A stretch of DNA of 64,000 bases from Bradyrhizobium sp. BR 10289 (GTDB lineage Bacteria > Pseudomonadota > Alphaproteobacteria > Rhizobiales > Xanthobacteraceae): NCBI RefSeq assembly GCF_019455385.1, contig NZ_JACOFR010000023.1, positions 62,001 to 126,000 of the forward strand, read 5' to 3'. Of this stretch, positions 51,309-62,865 are shown one piece after another. The position numbers were made by a program, and so were the translations under genes. The notes beneath the pieces are model-generated. The model ran no database searches and had not been told where the DNA came from. It saw only the letters and a list, made by a program, of their open reading frames with translations. Numbering within the stretch: position 1 is the first letter of the stretch; every line of letters begins with the position of its first letter.

Positions 51309-52400
51309 TCACACCGCGCCGTGGGCCTCGACATAAAGCGCATAGACCGAATGGCTGCTCGCCATGTAGAGCCGGTTGTTCTTGAGGCCACCGAAGCAGA
51401 GATTGGCGCAGCGTTCGGGCAGTTTGATGAAGGCGAGCGGCTTGCCATCGGGGTTGAACACCATGACGCCGTCGAGGTCTTCGGACCTGCCCTTGAGCTG
51501 GTAGACCTTGCGTCCCCCGACATCGGTGGGCTCGGACGCCAGCGCGCCGTTGGAGCCCCAGCCGCACCAGAGATTGCCGTCGCGATCGACGCGAAAGCCG
51601 TCGAGCGAAGCCTGGTCGGCGGCGTCGATCAGCTTGGTCTTGCCGCTGAGGCTGCCGTCATCGCCGACATTGTAGCTCCAGATGCTGCGGTTGGGCGTGC
51701 CTTTCCATTCGACGATGTAGAGCTTCTTCTCATCCGGCGAGAAGGCGAGACCATTGGGATTGACGAGGTCGGTGAGCACCGCGCTGATCTTTCCGTCCCT
51801 GGCGATGCGATAGACGTTGGTGGTGGCCTGCTCGGCCTTTTCCTTCTTGCCTTCCCACTCGCCGTTGATGCCGAACAAGGGATCGGTGAACCAGATGCTG
51901 TCATCGGATTTCACCACGATGTCGTTCGGCGAATTCAACCGCTTGCCCTCGAACTTGTCGGCGAGCACGGTGATCTTGCCGTCCTTCTCGGTGCGGGTGA
52001 TACGGCGGGTCACCGAGTGCTCGCAGGTGACGAGGCGGCCCTGGCGGTCGCGCGCATTGCCGTTGGCGTAGTTGGCGTTGGCGCGGAAGACGCTGGTCTG
52101 GCCGGTCTTCTCGTCAAACTTCATGATCCTGTTGTTGGGAATGTCGGAGAACAGCAGATAACCGCCATCGGGGAAATAGGCGGGGCCTTCGGCCCAGCGC
52201 ATGCCGGTCGCGACCTGCTCGACCGTCGAGGAATAGAGCCGGTACTTGCCGAAGCTCGGATCGAGGATCTGGACGGCGGGATCGGGATAGCGCTGGTTGG
52301 GCGCAAACGGAAAAGATTGGGCGCCGGCGGCGCGGGCGAGAAGCGTCGAAGCCGCCAGTGCGCCAGCGCCGGCCATGAGATTGCGTCGCGTGAAGTTCAT
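51309..52400 (-). CDS. SMP-30/gluconolactonase family, TAT-exported
   Basis: 363 residues. N terminus MNFTRRNLMAGAGALAAS is a twin-arginine signal, cut after about AGA, so it works in the periplasm. Six-bladed propeller with metal and substrate residues E71 (RWAEGPAYFP), N159 (NSPNDIVV), N216 (NPNGLAF) and D267 (SLDGFRVD). Opens sugar lactones to aldonic acids. Last gene of the operon that starts with the ABC importer. Good AGGGAGGA ribosome-binding site; the frame upstream is not part of it. Confidence 0.92.
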   Translation of the reverse strand: MNFTRRNLMAGAGALAASTLLARAAGAQSFPFAPNQRYPDPAVQILDPSFGKYRLYSSTVEQVATGMRWAEGPAYFPDGGYLLFSDIPNNRIMKFDEKTGQTSVFRANANYANGNARDRQGRLVTCEHSVTRRITRTEKDGKITVLADKFEGKRLNSPNDIVVKSDDSIWFTDPLFGINGEWEGKKEKAEQATTNVYRIARDGKISAVLTDLVNPNGLAFSPDEKKLYIVEWKGTPNRSIWSYNVGDDGSLSGKTKLIDAADQASLDGFRVDRDGNLWCGWGSNGALASEPTDVGGRKVYQLKGRSEDLDGVMVFNPDGKPLAFIKLPERCANLCFGGLKNNRLYMASSHSVYALYVEAHGAV

Positions 52401-52471
52401 GAAATCCTCCCTGGGTGATGCAAGGCCGGCGCTTGCTGCGCCGGCGCGTTTTTTGTCGTGATGTCGTCGGC

Positions 52472-53191
52472 TCAGCGGCCGTTCTTCTTCCGCCATTCCG
52501 CGAAGTCGGTCAGCGTCTGCGGATCGGTGGCGGGGTAGAGGCCAAAGATGCCGCGGCCCTTGCCGACTTCCTCGGTGACGAAGTCCTCGAACGCCGTCAT
52601 CTCGAAGGTCTCGTTGGCGATTTCGTCGGAGAGATGCGCGGGGATGACGATGACACCGTCGGCATCGCCCAAAATGACGTCGCCGGGAAACACCGGCGCG
52701 TCGCCGCAGCCGATCGGGACGTTGATCTCGATCGCCTGGTGCAGCGTCAGGTTCGTCGGCGCCGACGGGCGATGGTGATAGGCGGGAATGCCGAGTTTTG
52801 CGATCTCTGCGGAATCGCGAAAGCCGCCGTCGGTGACGACGCCGGCGACGCCGCGCTTCATCAATCGCGTCACCAGGATCGCACCGGCGGAGGCCGCGCG
52901 CGCGTCCTTGCGGCTGTCCATCACCAGCACCGCGCCGGGCGGACAATCCTCGACCGCCTTGCGCTGGGGGTGCGAGCGGTCCTTGAACACCTCGATGGTG
53001 TTGAGGTCTTCCCGCGCCGGCATGTAGCGCAGCGTGAAGGCCTCGCCGACCATGGTCGGCTGGTCGGCGCCGAGGGGATGTACATCCTGGATCATCTGGA
53101 TACGCAGGCCGCGCTTGAACAGCGCGGTGGCGACGGTGGCGGTGGAAACGGATTTGAGTTTTGTGCGGGTTGCTTCGGAAAGTTTGGTCAT
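52472..53191 (-). CDS. RraA-like class II aldolase
   Basis: 239 residues. RraA/4-hydroxy-4-methyl-2-oxoglutarate aldolase fold: VSTATVATALFKRG, GAILVTRLMKRGVAGVVTDGG, R125-D126 in GGFRDSAEI binding pyruvate enolate and metal, and PGDVILGDADGVIVIP. Sequences with the RD pair are aldolases or decarboxylases rather than RNase E inhibitors. In this operon it probably cleaves a 2-keto-3-deoxy acid into pyruvate plus an aldehyde. Start ATG 53191. Confidence 0.88.
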   Translation of the reverse strand: MTKLSEATRTKLKSVSTATVATALFKRGLRIQMIQDVHPLGADQPTMVGEAFTLRYMPAREDLNTIEVFKDRSHPQRKAVEDCPPGAVLVMDSRKDARAASAGAILVTRLMKRGVAGVVTDGGFRDSAEIAKLGIPAYHHRPSAPTNLTLHQAIEINVPIGCGDAPVFPGDVILGDADGVIVIPAHLSDEIANETFEMTAFEDFVTEEVGKGRGIFGLYPATDPQTLTDFAEWRKKNGR

Positions 53192-53204
53192 GGTGTTCTC
53201 TCTC

Positions 53205-53306
53205 GTCATTCCGGGGCGCGCGGAGCGCGAGCCCGGAATCCATCGGGCCGCACGCACGCGGTAAAATGGGTTCCGGGTTCGCGCTCCGCGCGCCCCGGAA
53301 CGACAG
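53205..53306. repeat. Two inverted copies of family B
   Basis: CATTCCGGGGCGCGC-GGAGCGCGAGCCCGGAAT (53207-53240) and TTCCGGGTTCGCGCTCC-GCGCGCCCCGGAA (53271-53300) in opposite orientation, so the pair can form a larger hairpin. It lies between dehydratase and aldolase genes in an operon. Confidence 0.75.
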
Positions 53307-53308
53307 CG

Positions 53309-55041
<1,733 letters not shown>

Positions 55042-55045
<4 letters not shown>

Positions 55046-55902
55046 GATTGGGTGCCCCATTTCTGCACGGTGTTCCGCTCGATGGCGCGGAAGATCAGGT
55101 TCTCGACAAAGAGCCCGATGATGATCACCGTCAAGAGGCCCGCGAACACCGCGGGTATGTCGAGAAGGTTGCGGTTCTCGAAGATGAACCAGCCGAGCCC
55201 GCCCTGCCCCGACGACACGCCGAACACCAGCTCGGCCGCGATCAGGGTGCGCCAGGCGAAGGCCCAGCCGATCTTGAGACCGGTGAGGATCGAGCCGAAC
55301 GCGGCGGGGATCAGGATCTTGGCGACATAAGGCAGCCCGCGCAGGCCGTAATTGCGGCCGACCATGCGCAGCGTGTTGGAGACGCTCTTGAAGCCGGAAT
55401 GGGTGTTGAGCGCGACCGGCCAGAGCACCGAATGGATCAGCACGAAGACGAGGCTGCCATTGCCGAGCCCGAACCAGATCAGCGCCAGCGGCAACAGCGC
55501 GATCGCCGGCAACGGGTTGAACATCGCCGTGACAGTCTCGAGAAAATCGGTGCCGATGCGGGTGGAGATCGCGAGCACGGTGAAGACAGCGGCGAGCACG
55601 ATGCCGGCCGAATAGCCCATGAACAGCACTTTCAGCGACGCCCAGGCCCGCATCGGAATGGTGCCGTCCTTCACACGGTCCCACAGCGTCACGATGGTGT
55701 CGTGCAGCGTCGGAAACAGCAGCGGATTGTCGAGGTAGACGCCATAGGCTTCCCAGACCGCGGCCAGGAACAGGATGATGATTGTCTTGCGGACAAAACC
55801 GTCATTCCAGAGCAGTTCGAGCACGCTCAGCTTGCGCTCGACCTCGCCCGCGCCGATCGAGGCGACCGGCGCGTCACGCAGCAATATTCTCGCTTCGGCC
55901 AT
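55042..55902 (-). CDS. ABC transporter permease, nitrate/sulfonate/taurine type
   Basis: 286 residues, six membrane helices; the EAA loop region is MFNPLPAIALLPLALIWFG. BPD-type SsuC/TauC family. Start ATG 55902 with GAGGGA, 11 nt after the ATPase gene. Forms the importer with the ATPase and binding protein. Confidence 0.93.
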
Positions 55903-55913
55903 GAACTAGTCCC

Positions 55914-56675
55914 TCAATGCGCGGTGGCTTCGCCGGCGAACAGGAGATCGTGGATCTCTTTCTCCAGCCGGCCGGCGCTGCCGTCCTCGTTCGAGACCTT
56001 GTCGACGTCAACCACCTCGGCCTTGACCCGGCCGGGATGCGGCGACAGCAGCAGGATGCGGTTGCCGATGCGAATCGCCTCCGCGATCGAATGGGTCACG
56101 AACAACACGGTGAATTTGGTCTCGCTCCAGAGCTGGAGCAGTTCGTCCTGGCAGGTCCGCCGCGTCAGCGCGTCAAGTGCGGCGAACGGTTCGTCCATCA
56201 GAAGAATGTCCGGCTCCATGGCCATGCCGCGCGCGATCGCGACGCGCTGCTTCATGCCGCCGGAGAGCGTGTGCGGATAGGCATCGACGACGCGGGTGAG
56301 ACCGACCTTCTCGATATAGGCCCGTGCCTTGGCCTCAGCGTCCTTGCGCGGCAGTTTTCGCGCGGTGAGCAACGGGAACATCACGTTGGCGAGCACGCTC
56401 TTCCAGGGCAGCAGCTGGTCGAACTCCTGGAAGATCATCATGCGGTCGGCGCCGGGACCAAGGATCTCGCGACCACTGATCGCCATGCGGCCTTCGCTCG
56501 GGCTCATATAGCCGCCGACGGCCTTGAGCAGGGTCGACTTGCCGCAGCCGGACGGACCGAGCAGCACGAAGCGGTCGGATCTGTCGACCGTAAAGCTCAC
56601 TCTCTCGGTGGCGGTGACGACGGCGCTGGCCGTCTTGTAGCGCAGCGTCACCCCGTTGACGTCGAGCAGGGCCAT
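55914..56675 (-). CDS. ABC transporter ATPase
   Basis: 253 residues. Walker A GPSGCGKST at 40-48, signature LSGGM at 137-141, Walker B ILLMDEP at 157-163, switch His in FVTHSIAEA. SsuB/TauB group. TGATG overlap with the binding-protein gene gives coupling. Confidence 0.95.
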   Translation of the reverse strand: MALLDVNGVTLRYKTASAVVTATERVSFTVDRSDRFVLLGPSGCGKSTLLKAVGGYMSPSEGRMAISGREILGPGADRMMIFQEFDQLLPWKSVLANVMFPLLTARKLPRKDAEAKARAYIEKVGLTRVVDAYPHTLSGGMKQRVAIARGMAMEPDILLMDEPFAALDALTRRTCQDELLQLWSETKFTVLFVTHSIAEAIRIGNRILLLSPHPGRVKAEVVDVDKVSNEDGSAGRLEKEIHDLLFAGEATAH

Positions 56676-57694
56676 CAGTTGCCCTTCAGATCGTGCGCGA
56701 CGGAGAGATAGTAGTCCGTCCAGGCCTTGGGCTGGTTCTTCAGCGTGCCGGTCTTGAACAGATGCGCGGCGAACTTCATCGTGCCCTGCGGCTCGAGATT
56801 CCACTCCATCATGCCGGGCTCTTTCAGGAGATCGAGCAGCTCTTCCACCGAGGTCTTGTCGCCGGTGATCTCCTTGTAGATCTCGACGGCTTGTTTCGTA
56901 TCGCTGCGGATCAGATCCTGCGCCTCCTTGGTGGCGTCGCGCACGGCCTGGATGATTTTTGGATTGGCATCGGCGAATTTTGTCGTGGTGAAGAACTGCG
57001 CCTGGCTGAGCGGGCCGCCCATCACGTCGGGCGAGTTCAGCACCACATGCGCGCCCGGCACGTTCTTCAGCTCGAGGAAGGTGTAGGGCGGGATCGAGAA
57101 ATGATTGTGAACCTCGTGCTTGGGATTGGCGAGCGCCGCATAGGCGTCGGGATGGCCGAGCTGCACGGTGCTGGTATCGAGCTTCGACCATTGGTCGGCG
57201 CCAAAAGCCTCGGCCGCCGCGATCTGGAGCACGATCGCCTGGGTGGACACCTTCACGGTCGGCACCGCGATCTTGTCGTTCGGGCCGAAATCCTTGATCG
57301 ACTTGATGTTAGCGTCTCGGGATATCAGCGTCATCGGCTGCGCTGACGTCGCGACGATGCCCTTCACCCCGCCGCGGGTGCGGTCCCACAGCAGCAGAAG
57401 ATTGCCGGTACCGGTGTTGAGGATGTCGACGCCGCCCGCGAGCAGCGCATCGGTCTGCGCGCCGCCGCCGGAGAAGGTGATCCATTTGGTGGTGACGCCC
57501 GGTACGCCGAGGCTGGCAGCACGCTTCTCGATCAGCTTCTGCTTTTCCATGATGTGGCTCGGCATGTAGAAAATGCCGGGCTGGCGCGACAGCGAGATCT
57601 CGGATTTCTGCTGCGCCTGCGCGCCGGATACCGGCAGGGCGGCTGCGGCGAGCAGGGTGGCGGCCGCGAGCTTGCTGCGAAGATGCTTGAGCAT
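56675..57694 (-). CDS. ABC transporter periplasmic binding protein (NrtA/SsuA/TauA fold)
   Basis: 339 residues. Signal peptide (about 1-26, ending GAQA), then a type II binding fold starting ISLSRQPGIFYMPSHIMEK with LLAGGVDILNTGTGNLL. First gene of the operon behind GGAGGAA. The ligand is presumably the lactone or acid processed by the downstream enzymes, which is unusual for this NrtA/SsuA/TauA family; start ATG 57694. Confidence 0.92.
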   Translation of the reverse strand: MLKHLRSKLAAATLLAAAALPVSGAQAQQKSEISLSRQPGIFYMPSHIMEKQKLIEKRAASLGVPGVTTKWITFSGGGAQTDALLAGGVDILNTGTGNLLLLWDRTRGGVKGIVATSAQPMTLISRDANIKSIKDFGPNDKIAVPTVKVSTQAIVLQIAAAEAFGADQWSKLDTSTVQLGHPDAYAALANPKHEVHNHFSIPPYTFLELKNVPGAHVVLNSPDVMGGPLSQAQFFTTTKFADANPKIIQAVRDATKEAQDLIRSDTKQAVEIYKEITGDKTSVEELLDLLKEPGMMEWNLEPQGTMKFAAHLFKTGTLKNQPKAWTDYYLSVAHDLKGN

Positions 57695-57740
57695 TGTTGT
57701 GTGTTTCCTCCGGGTAAGCGTCGAGCTGCGTTGACCCTGC

Positions 57741-57766
57741 TGATGCACTAATATATTAGTGCATCA
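57741..57766. promoter_or_regulatory. Perfect 26-bp palindrome, probable GntR operator
   Basis: TGATGCACTAATA followed immediately by its exact complement half TATTAGTGCATCA. It lies between the divergent ABC operon and the gntR-type gene and overlaps a possible plus-strand promoter (TTGACC at 57731-57736, TATTAG at 57754-57759, 17-nt spacer). Confidence 0.85.
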
Positions 57767-57790
57767 AAGGCAAGCCCGCGGGAGCCCGAC

Positions 57791-58516
57791 ATGGAAGCAG
57801 CCCCCTCCGCGCCAGGCGCGGCCGCAAAAGACGCTTCAAGGCCTGCCCGGCTCGACCGCGCCCGACAGGCCGCGCCGCAGGTGTTCGAGCGGCTGCGCAA
57901 TGCGATCATCGCCCTGGAGCTACCGCCGGGCGCGCCGCTGTCGCGCGCCGAGCTCGCCAGCCAGTTCGGCATCAGCTCGACGCCGGTGCGCGATGCCCTG
58001 ATGCGGCTCGAGGAAGAGGGTCTCGTCGACGTGTTTCCGCAACACGCGACCGTGGTCAGCCGGATCGACATCGGCCGCGCCCAGCAGGCGCATTTCCTGC
58101 GTCAGGCGCTGGAGCTGGAGATCGTCCGGCTGCTCGCGGAACAGCATGACCAGGCCTTGGTGATCCGCCTCGACCACGCCATCACGCTGCAGCAGCAATT
58201 CGCCAAGGCCGGCGAGTTCGAGGCCTTCATGGCGGGCGACAATGATTTTCACGCCCAGCTCTACACGGCCGCCGGCAAGCAGGATCTATGGGCGCTGGTG
58301 CGCAGCCGCAGCGGGCATATCGACCGGCTGCGCCGGCTGCATCTGCCCTCGCCCGGCAAGGCCCAGAACATCGTGCGCCATCACAGGCTGATCACCCGTG
58401 CGATCGAGGCCGGTGACGGCGATGCTGCACAACAGCACCTGCGCAAGCATTTGTCGGGCACGCTCAGCGAGCTCGACAAGATCCGCAGCCACCACCCGGA
58501 ATACCTGGCCGACTAG
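57791..58516 (+). CDS. GntR-family (FadR/FCD) transcriptional regulator
   Basis: 241 residues: winged helix (about 28-95, with LSRAELASQFGISSTPVRDALMRLEEEGLV) and helical FCD domain (about 100-225) with metal-ligand type HAQL and HHRLITRAIEAGD. Probably represses or activates the divergent sugar-acid operon and itself through the 26-bp palindrome. Start ATG 57791. Confidence 0.94.
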   Translation: MEAAPSAPGAAAKDASRPARLDRARQAAPQVFERLRNAIIALELPPGAPLSRAELASQFGISSTPVRDALMRLEEEGLVDVFPQHATVVSRIDIGRAQQAHFLRQALELEIVRLLAEQHDQALVIRLDHAITLQQQFAKAGEFEAFMAGDNDFHAQLYTAAGKQDLWALVRSRSGHIDRLRRLHLPSPGKAQNIVRHHRLITRAIEAGDGDAAQQHLRKHLSGTLSELDKIRSHHPEYLAD

Positions 58517-58535
58517 AGCCAGCCCCGTCCATAGT

Positions 58536-58559
58536 CATATGCACGCAAACATGCATATG
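58536..58559. promoter_or_regulatory. Inverted repeat CATATGCA-N8-TGCATATG
   Basis: Perfect 8-bp arms between the gntR-type gene and the response-regulator gene. Could be a regulator site or part of a terminator; no T run follows. Confidence 0.4.
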
Positions 58560-58705
58560 GAGGACCATGTGATCCGGGCGCGGCTTCCATCCATCGGACT
58601 GCCGCGAAGTGCTTGCAGGCCGGGCACAATCCGCGCAACAATTTCGTATTTGACGCTTTGATTTGGGGTCGCAGGGAAAATCCCGGCCGACCCGGAGGTT
58701 TTGCC

Positions 58706-59134
58706 GTGGCCAACATCCTGATCGTGGATGACGATCCGGCCGTTCAGATCACGATTCGGCTGCTCCTGGAGCGGGCCGGTCATCATGTTACCGTCGCCGG
58801 GGATGGCCGCAAGGGATTGGCGCTGTTCGAGGCCAGCCAATTCGACCTGCTGTTCCTCGACATCTTCATGCCCGGCATGGACGGGCTGGAGACGATGCGC
58901 CACATCCGGGCACGGGCTCCGGCGACGCCCATCATCGTGATTTCCGGCCGTTCGATCACGCCGGAGGCCTATGCGGAACCGGATTTCCTGAAGATGGCGA
59001 CGAAGCTGGGCGCGGTGGCCAGCCTCCAAAAACCGTTCCGTCCCGACGCGCTGCTCGCGGCAGTCGACGGCTGCCTGAAATCGGCGCAAATATCATCGGC
59101 GCCGCAGCCCGATGCCGGCTCCGGCGGCCGATAA
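58706..59134 (+). CDS. Single-domain response regulator
   Basis: 142 residues, receiver domain only: D9/D10 acidic pocket, phospho-acceptor D52 in LLFLDIFMPGMDG, T/S at VIS and K109 in LQKPFRP. No output domain, so it works by protein contact or as a phosphate relay with the kinase just downstream. GTG start 58706 with GGAGG. Ends 67 nt before the kinase start. Confidence 0.93.
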   Translation: MANILIVDDDPAVQITIRLLLERAGHHVTVAGDGRKGLALFEASQFDLLFLDIFMPGMDGLETMRHIRARAPATPIIVISGRSITPEAYAEPDFLKMATKLGAVASLQKPFRPDALLAAVDGCLKSAQISSAPQPDAGSGGR

Positions 59135-59201
59135 CAGGGCCATGCATGGTGGGCAGCCACAGAACATTTTGGACGGTTCTCGACGCGGCGCGAAGGTCGA
59201 C

Positions 59202-62200
59202 ATGACCCTCGCAACCCGGCTGGCCATCGCGATGATTCTGCTGGTCGCCGTTGCGGTCTCCGCCGTCGGATGGCTGAGCCATTACAGCCTCGAGCAGGCC
59301 TTCCTGCCGCGCGTGCTCGACCGCATCGAGACCCAGTCCCGGCTGCTGGCCTCCCAGCTCGAAATCCAGACCAATGGCGCGCGCGCCGACATCAAGACGT
59401 TCCGCTCCCGGGTCGCCGTGCGCGGCATGATCGACGCGCATTTCAACAATGGCGTCAATCCAACCGACCATCTGTCCGAACAGAACTGGCGCGAGCGGTT
59501 GCTGCCGCAACTCGTGGCCGTCGTCGAGGCCAACCCGACCTACGCGAAATTTCGCATCATCAACGCCGACGGCAGCGAATATCTGCGCGTCGACCGATCC
59601 GGCCCGACCGGATCGGTGCGGATCGTCCCGGACGACGCCCTGCAAAACAAGGACGAGCGTCCCTTCTTCCAGGACGCGAGCAAGCTGCCCGAAGATCAGA
59701 TCTACGTCTCTCCCGTCGATCTGAGCGTCGACAATGGCGTGATTCAGATGCCGTATGTTCCGACCTTGCGCGTCGCGGCGCCGCTGTTCGGGTCCGATCA
59801 CCGGCTGTTCGGCATCGTCGTCATCAACGTCGACATGCGCCAGATGCTCGACCGCATCCGGATCACGACCCGGCGCGGGGAGCAGGTCTACGTCGTCAGC
59901 CGCAATGGCGACTATATCGTACACCCGGACCGGACCCGCGAGTTTGGCTCGCAACTGGGCACGCCGACGCGCTGGCAGGACGACTTCCCCTATTTCGCTG
60001 ACCTCACCGGATCGACGCAGGGCAAGACCCACGTCGCACCTGAAAGCGACGGCAAGCCGAGCGGCACCGCGATCGCGTCGGCGATTCTGGCCGAGGGACA
60101 ATGGATCGGCATCATCCGCGTCGTGCCTTACGCCGTGTTCATGGCGCCCGCCGTCGTCATCGAACGAAACACCATCACGATCGGCCTCATCGCGGTGCTG
60201 GTCGCAGCGGTGCTGGCGGTGCTGCTGGCGCAGTCGCTGACCCGGCCGATCGGACGGCTCACCACGGCGGTCAGGGCCATCGGGCGCGGCGAGCCCGCCG
60301 CGATTCCGATCGATGCCTCGGGCGAGACCGGCATGCTGGCACGCGCCTTTGCCCAGATGGTCGAGGAGACCAAGGCCAAGACGTCGGCGCTGGAGCACGA
60401 AGTCGAGCAGCGGCGGCGCAGCGAGGCCGCACGCGAGCAGCTCGCCGTCCGCGAACGCCTGTTCAGCGCGGCGGTGGAATCCTCCGACGATTCCATCGTG
60501 ATGCAGACGCTCGACGGCACCATCATCGGCTGGAATGCGGCGGCCGAACGCCTCTACGGCTATTCGGCCGAGGAAGCGGTCGGACAGCCGACCTCGATCC
60601 TGCTGCCGCCCGACCGCCGCGAAGAAGGCAAGGACTATCTGCGGCGGATCGCGCTGGGTGAGCGGATCGAGCATTTCGAGACCGTCCGCCTGCGCAAGGA
60701 CGGCACGGCGGTCGACATCTCGGTCAGTCTCTCGCCGATCCGGGGCGCCTCCGGCGAGATCATCGGCGCCTCCGGCTCGGCGCGGCGCCTCACCGACGCG
60801 CGGCAGACCGAGCGGGCGCTGCAACAGACGCTCGAGGAGCGGCGGCAGCTGTTCGACGCCTCGCAGGATCTGATCATGATCATGGATTCGCGCGGCCATA
60901 TCGTCCAGATCAGCCCGAGTTGCGAGGCCATCCTCGGCTATCGGCCCGACGAGATGATCGGCCGCAGCGGCGCTGATTTCATCCATCCTGCGCATCTCGA
61001 TCAGTCCCGCGCGGAAATGCGCGCGCTCCGGCGCGGCGAACAGACCAGGCTCGCCGACACCCGCTGCTTCCACAAGGACGGGCGCGAGGTCTGGCTGTCC
61101 TGGCTCGGCAACTGGTCCGACCAGGCCAAGCGCTTCTTCTTCGTGGGGCGCGACATGACCGAGGCGCGGCTTGCGGAGGAATCCCTACGCAAGAGCGAGC
61201 AGCTCGCGCGCGACATCGTCGAGACCGCGCTCGACGCTTTTACTCAGACGGACCAGACTGGCACCATCCTGAGGTGGAACTCTCAGGCCGAGAAGCTATT
61301 CGGCTGGTCGCGTGAAGAAGCTATCGGCAGGAATGCATTCGATCTCTTCGTCGCCCCGAGCGAACGGGAGGGTGTCAGGGCCAGACTTCAGCTGTTTCTT
61401 GAGTCCGGGGAGCAAATGTCACCCAGTCCGCGGCGCGAACTCCTCGTGCGGCGGCGCGACGGCAAGGAATTCAGGGCCGAGCTGAGCGCCATGGCAGTCC
61501 GGCAACACGAAGGCTTCCTTTTGAATTCGTTCTACCGCGACCTCACCGACAAGATCGCGGCCGAGGAGCGCATCCGCCAGGCCGAGAAAATGGAAGCGGT
61601 CGGCCAGCTCACCGGCGGCGTCGCGCACGACTTCAACAACATCCTCACCGTCATCACCGGGACGATCGAGATCCTGGCCGACGCGGTGGCGAAGGAGCCG
61701 GAGCTGGCGGCGATCACCAGGATGATCGACGAGGCTGCCGGACGCGGCGCCGAGCTGACCCAGCATCTGCTCGCCTTCGCGCGCAAGCAGCCGCTGCAGC
61801 CACGCGAGATCGACATCAACGCGCTGATCGTCGACACCGCAAAGCTGCTGCGGCCGACGCTCGGCGAGCAGATTCAGATCGAATCGGTTTTCGAGGACGA
61901 GAACTGCGTTGCGATCGTCGATCCCAACCAGCTTACCACGGCGCTCCTCAACCTCGCGCTCAATGCCCGCGACGCCATGCCGGGCGGCGGCAAGCTGATC
62001 GTGGAGACGGGCGCGGCCTATCTCGACGAGGTCTATGCCAGTGTCAACGATGTCCGGCCGGGACACTACGTGCTGATCGCCGTGAGCGATACCGGCACCG
62101 GCATCCCGGCCCACATGCTGACGCGGGTGTTCGACCCCTTCTTCACCTCGAAGGGACCGGGCAAGGGCACCGGTCTCGGGCTCTCCATGGTCTACGGCTT

Positions 62201-62702
62201 CATCAAGCAGTCGGCCGGGCACATCAAGATCTACAGCGAGGAAGGCCACGGCACCACGATCAAGATGTACCTGCCGCCCGGCAAGACCGCGACGGCGGTC
62301 GGCGACGGCGTGACGCCGGCGACGATCGAGGGCGGGCACGAGACGATCCTGGTGGTCGAGGACGACCGCCTGGTGCGCGACTACGTGCTGGCGCAGCTGC
62401 ATTCGCTGGGCTACGTCACCTTGCAGGCCGCGAACGCTGCGGAAGCGCTCGCGATCGTCGCGAGCGGCAGGCCGTTCGACCTGCTGTTCACCGACGTCAT
62501 CATGCCCGGCAAGATGAACGGACGACAGCTTGCCGACGAGCTGATGAAGACGCGCCCCGATCTCAAGGTGGTCTATACGTCAGGCTATACCGAGAACGCG
62601 ATCATCCATCACGGCCGGCTGGATTCGGGCGTGCTGCTGCTTGCGAAACCATATCGTAAGTCGGATCTGGCGCGGATCATCCGCAGGGCGCTGGGCGGGT
62701 GA
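59202..62702 (+). CDS. Hybrid sensor histidine kinase with Cache, HAMP, PAS and receiver domains
   Basis: 1166 residues. TM about 7-27, Cache (30-300), TM about 318-340, HAMP (342-395), then three PAS domains (about 410-530, 535-655, 665-780), HisKA with H809 in GGVAHDFNNIL, an ATPase domain with NLALNARDAMPGGG and DTGTGIPAHM and FFTSKGPGKGTGLGLSMV, and a C-terminal receiver with D1098 in FTDVIMPGK. Part of a two-component cluster with the receiver protein upstream. Start ATG 59202 with GAAGG. Confidence 0.95.
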   Translation: MTLATRLAIAMILLVAVAVSAVGWLSHYSLEQAFLPRVLDRIETQSRLLASQLEIQTNGARADIKTFRSRVAVRGMIDAHFNNGVNPTDHLSEQNWRERLLPQLVAVVEANPTYAKFRIINADGSEYLRVDRSGPTGSVRIVPDDALQNKDERPFFQDASKLPEDQIYVSPVDLSVDNGVIQMPYVPTLRVAAPLFGSDHRLFGIVVINVDMRQMLDRIRITTRRGEQVYVVSRNGDYIVHPDRTREFGSQLGTPTRWQDDFPYFADLTGSTQGKTHVAPESDGKPSGTAIASAILAEGQWIGIIRVVPYAVFMAPAVVIERNTITIGLIAVLVAAVLAVLLAQSLTRPIGRLTTAVRAIGRGEPAAIPIDASGETGMLARAFAQMVEETKAKTSALEHEVEQRRRSEAAREQLAVRERLFSAAVESSDDSIVMQTLDGTIIGWNAAAERLYGYSAEEAVGQPTSILLPPDRREEGKDYLRRIALGERIEHFETVRLRKDGTAVDISVSLSPIRGASGEIIGASGSARRLTDARQTERALQQTLEERRQLFDASQDLIMIMDSRGHIVQISPSCEAILGYRPDEMIGRSGADFIHPAHLDQSRAEMRALRRGEQTRLADTRCFHKDGREVWLSWLGNWSDQAKRFFFVGRDMTEARLAEESLRKSEQLARDIVETALDAFTQTDQTGTILRWNSQAEKLFGWSREEAIGRNAFDLFVAPSEREGVRARLQLFLESGEQMSPSPRRELLVRRRDGKEFRAELSAMAVRQHEGFLLNSFYRDLTDKIAAEERIRQAEKMEAVGQLTGGVAHDFNNILTVITGTIEILADAVAKEPELAAITRMIDEAAGRGAELTQHLLAFARKQPLQPREIDINALIVDTAKLLRPTLGEQIQIESVFEDENCVAIVDPNQLTTALLNLALNARDAMPGGGKLIVETGAAYLDEVYASVNDVRPGHYVLIAVSDTGTGIPAHMLTRVFDPFFTSKGPGKGTGLGLSMVYGFIKQSAGHIKIYSEEGHGTTIKMYLPPGKTATAVGDGVTPATIEGGHETILVVEDDRLVRDYVLAQLHSLGYVTLQAANAAEALAIVASGRPFDLLFTDVIMPGKMNGRQLADELMKTRPDLKVVYTSGYTENAIIHHGRLDSGVLLLAKPYRKSDLARIIRRALGG

Positions 62703-62713
62703 AGGACGATCGC

Positions 62714-62848
62714 GTGTCCCGGACAAGGCGCAGCGTGTAACGCTGCGACGCAGAGCCGGGACCCAGAAGTGCCAGCGGTGCAATTGGAGAAATGGGCCCC
62801 GGCTCTGCACCGCATCACTGCGTGACGCGCTGCGTCAGGGGCAAGAGA
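62714..62848. repeat. Palindromic repeat, family C (copy 4)
   Basis: GTGTCCCGGACAAGGCG and GCAGAGCCGGGACCCAG, GGGCCCCGGCTCTGC, GCGTCAGGGGCAAGAG; between convergent kinase and FixJ-type genes. Confidence 0.75.
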
Positions 62849-62865
62849 CAGAATGACTGCGCGCC

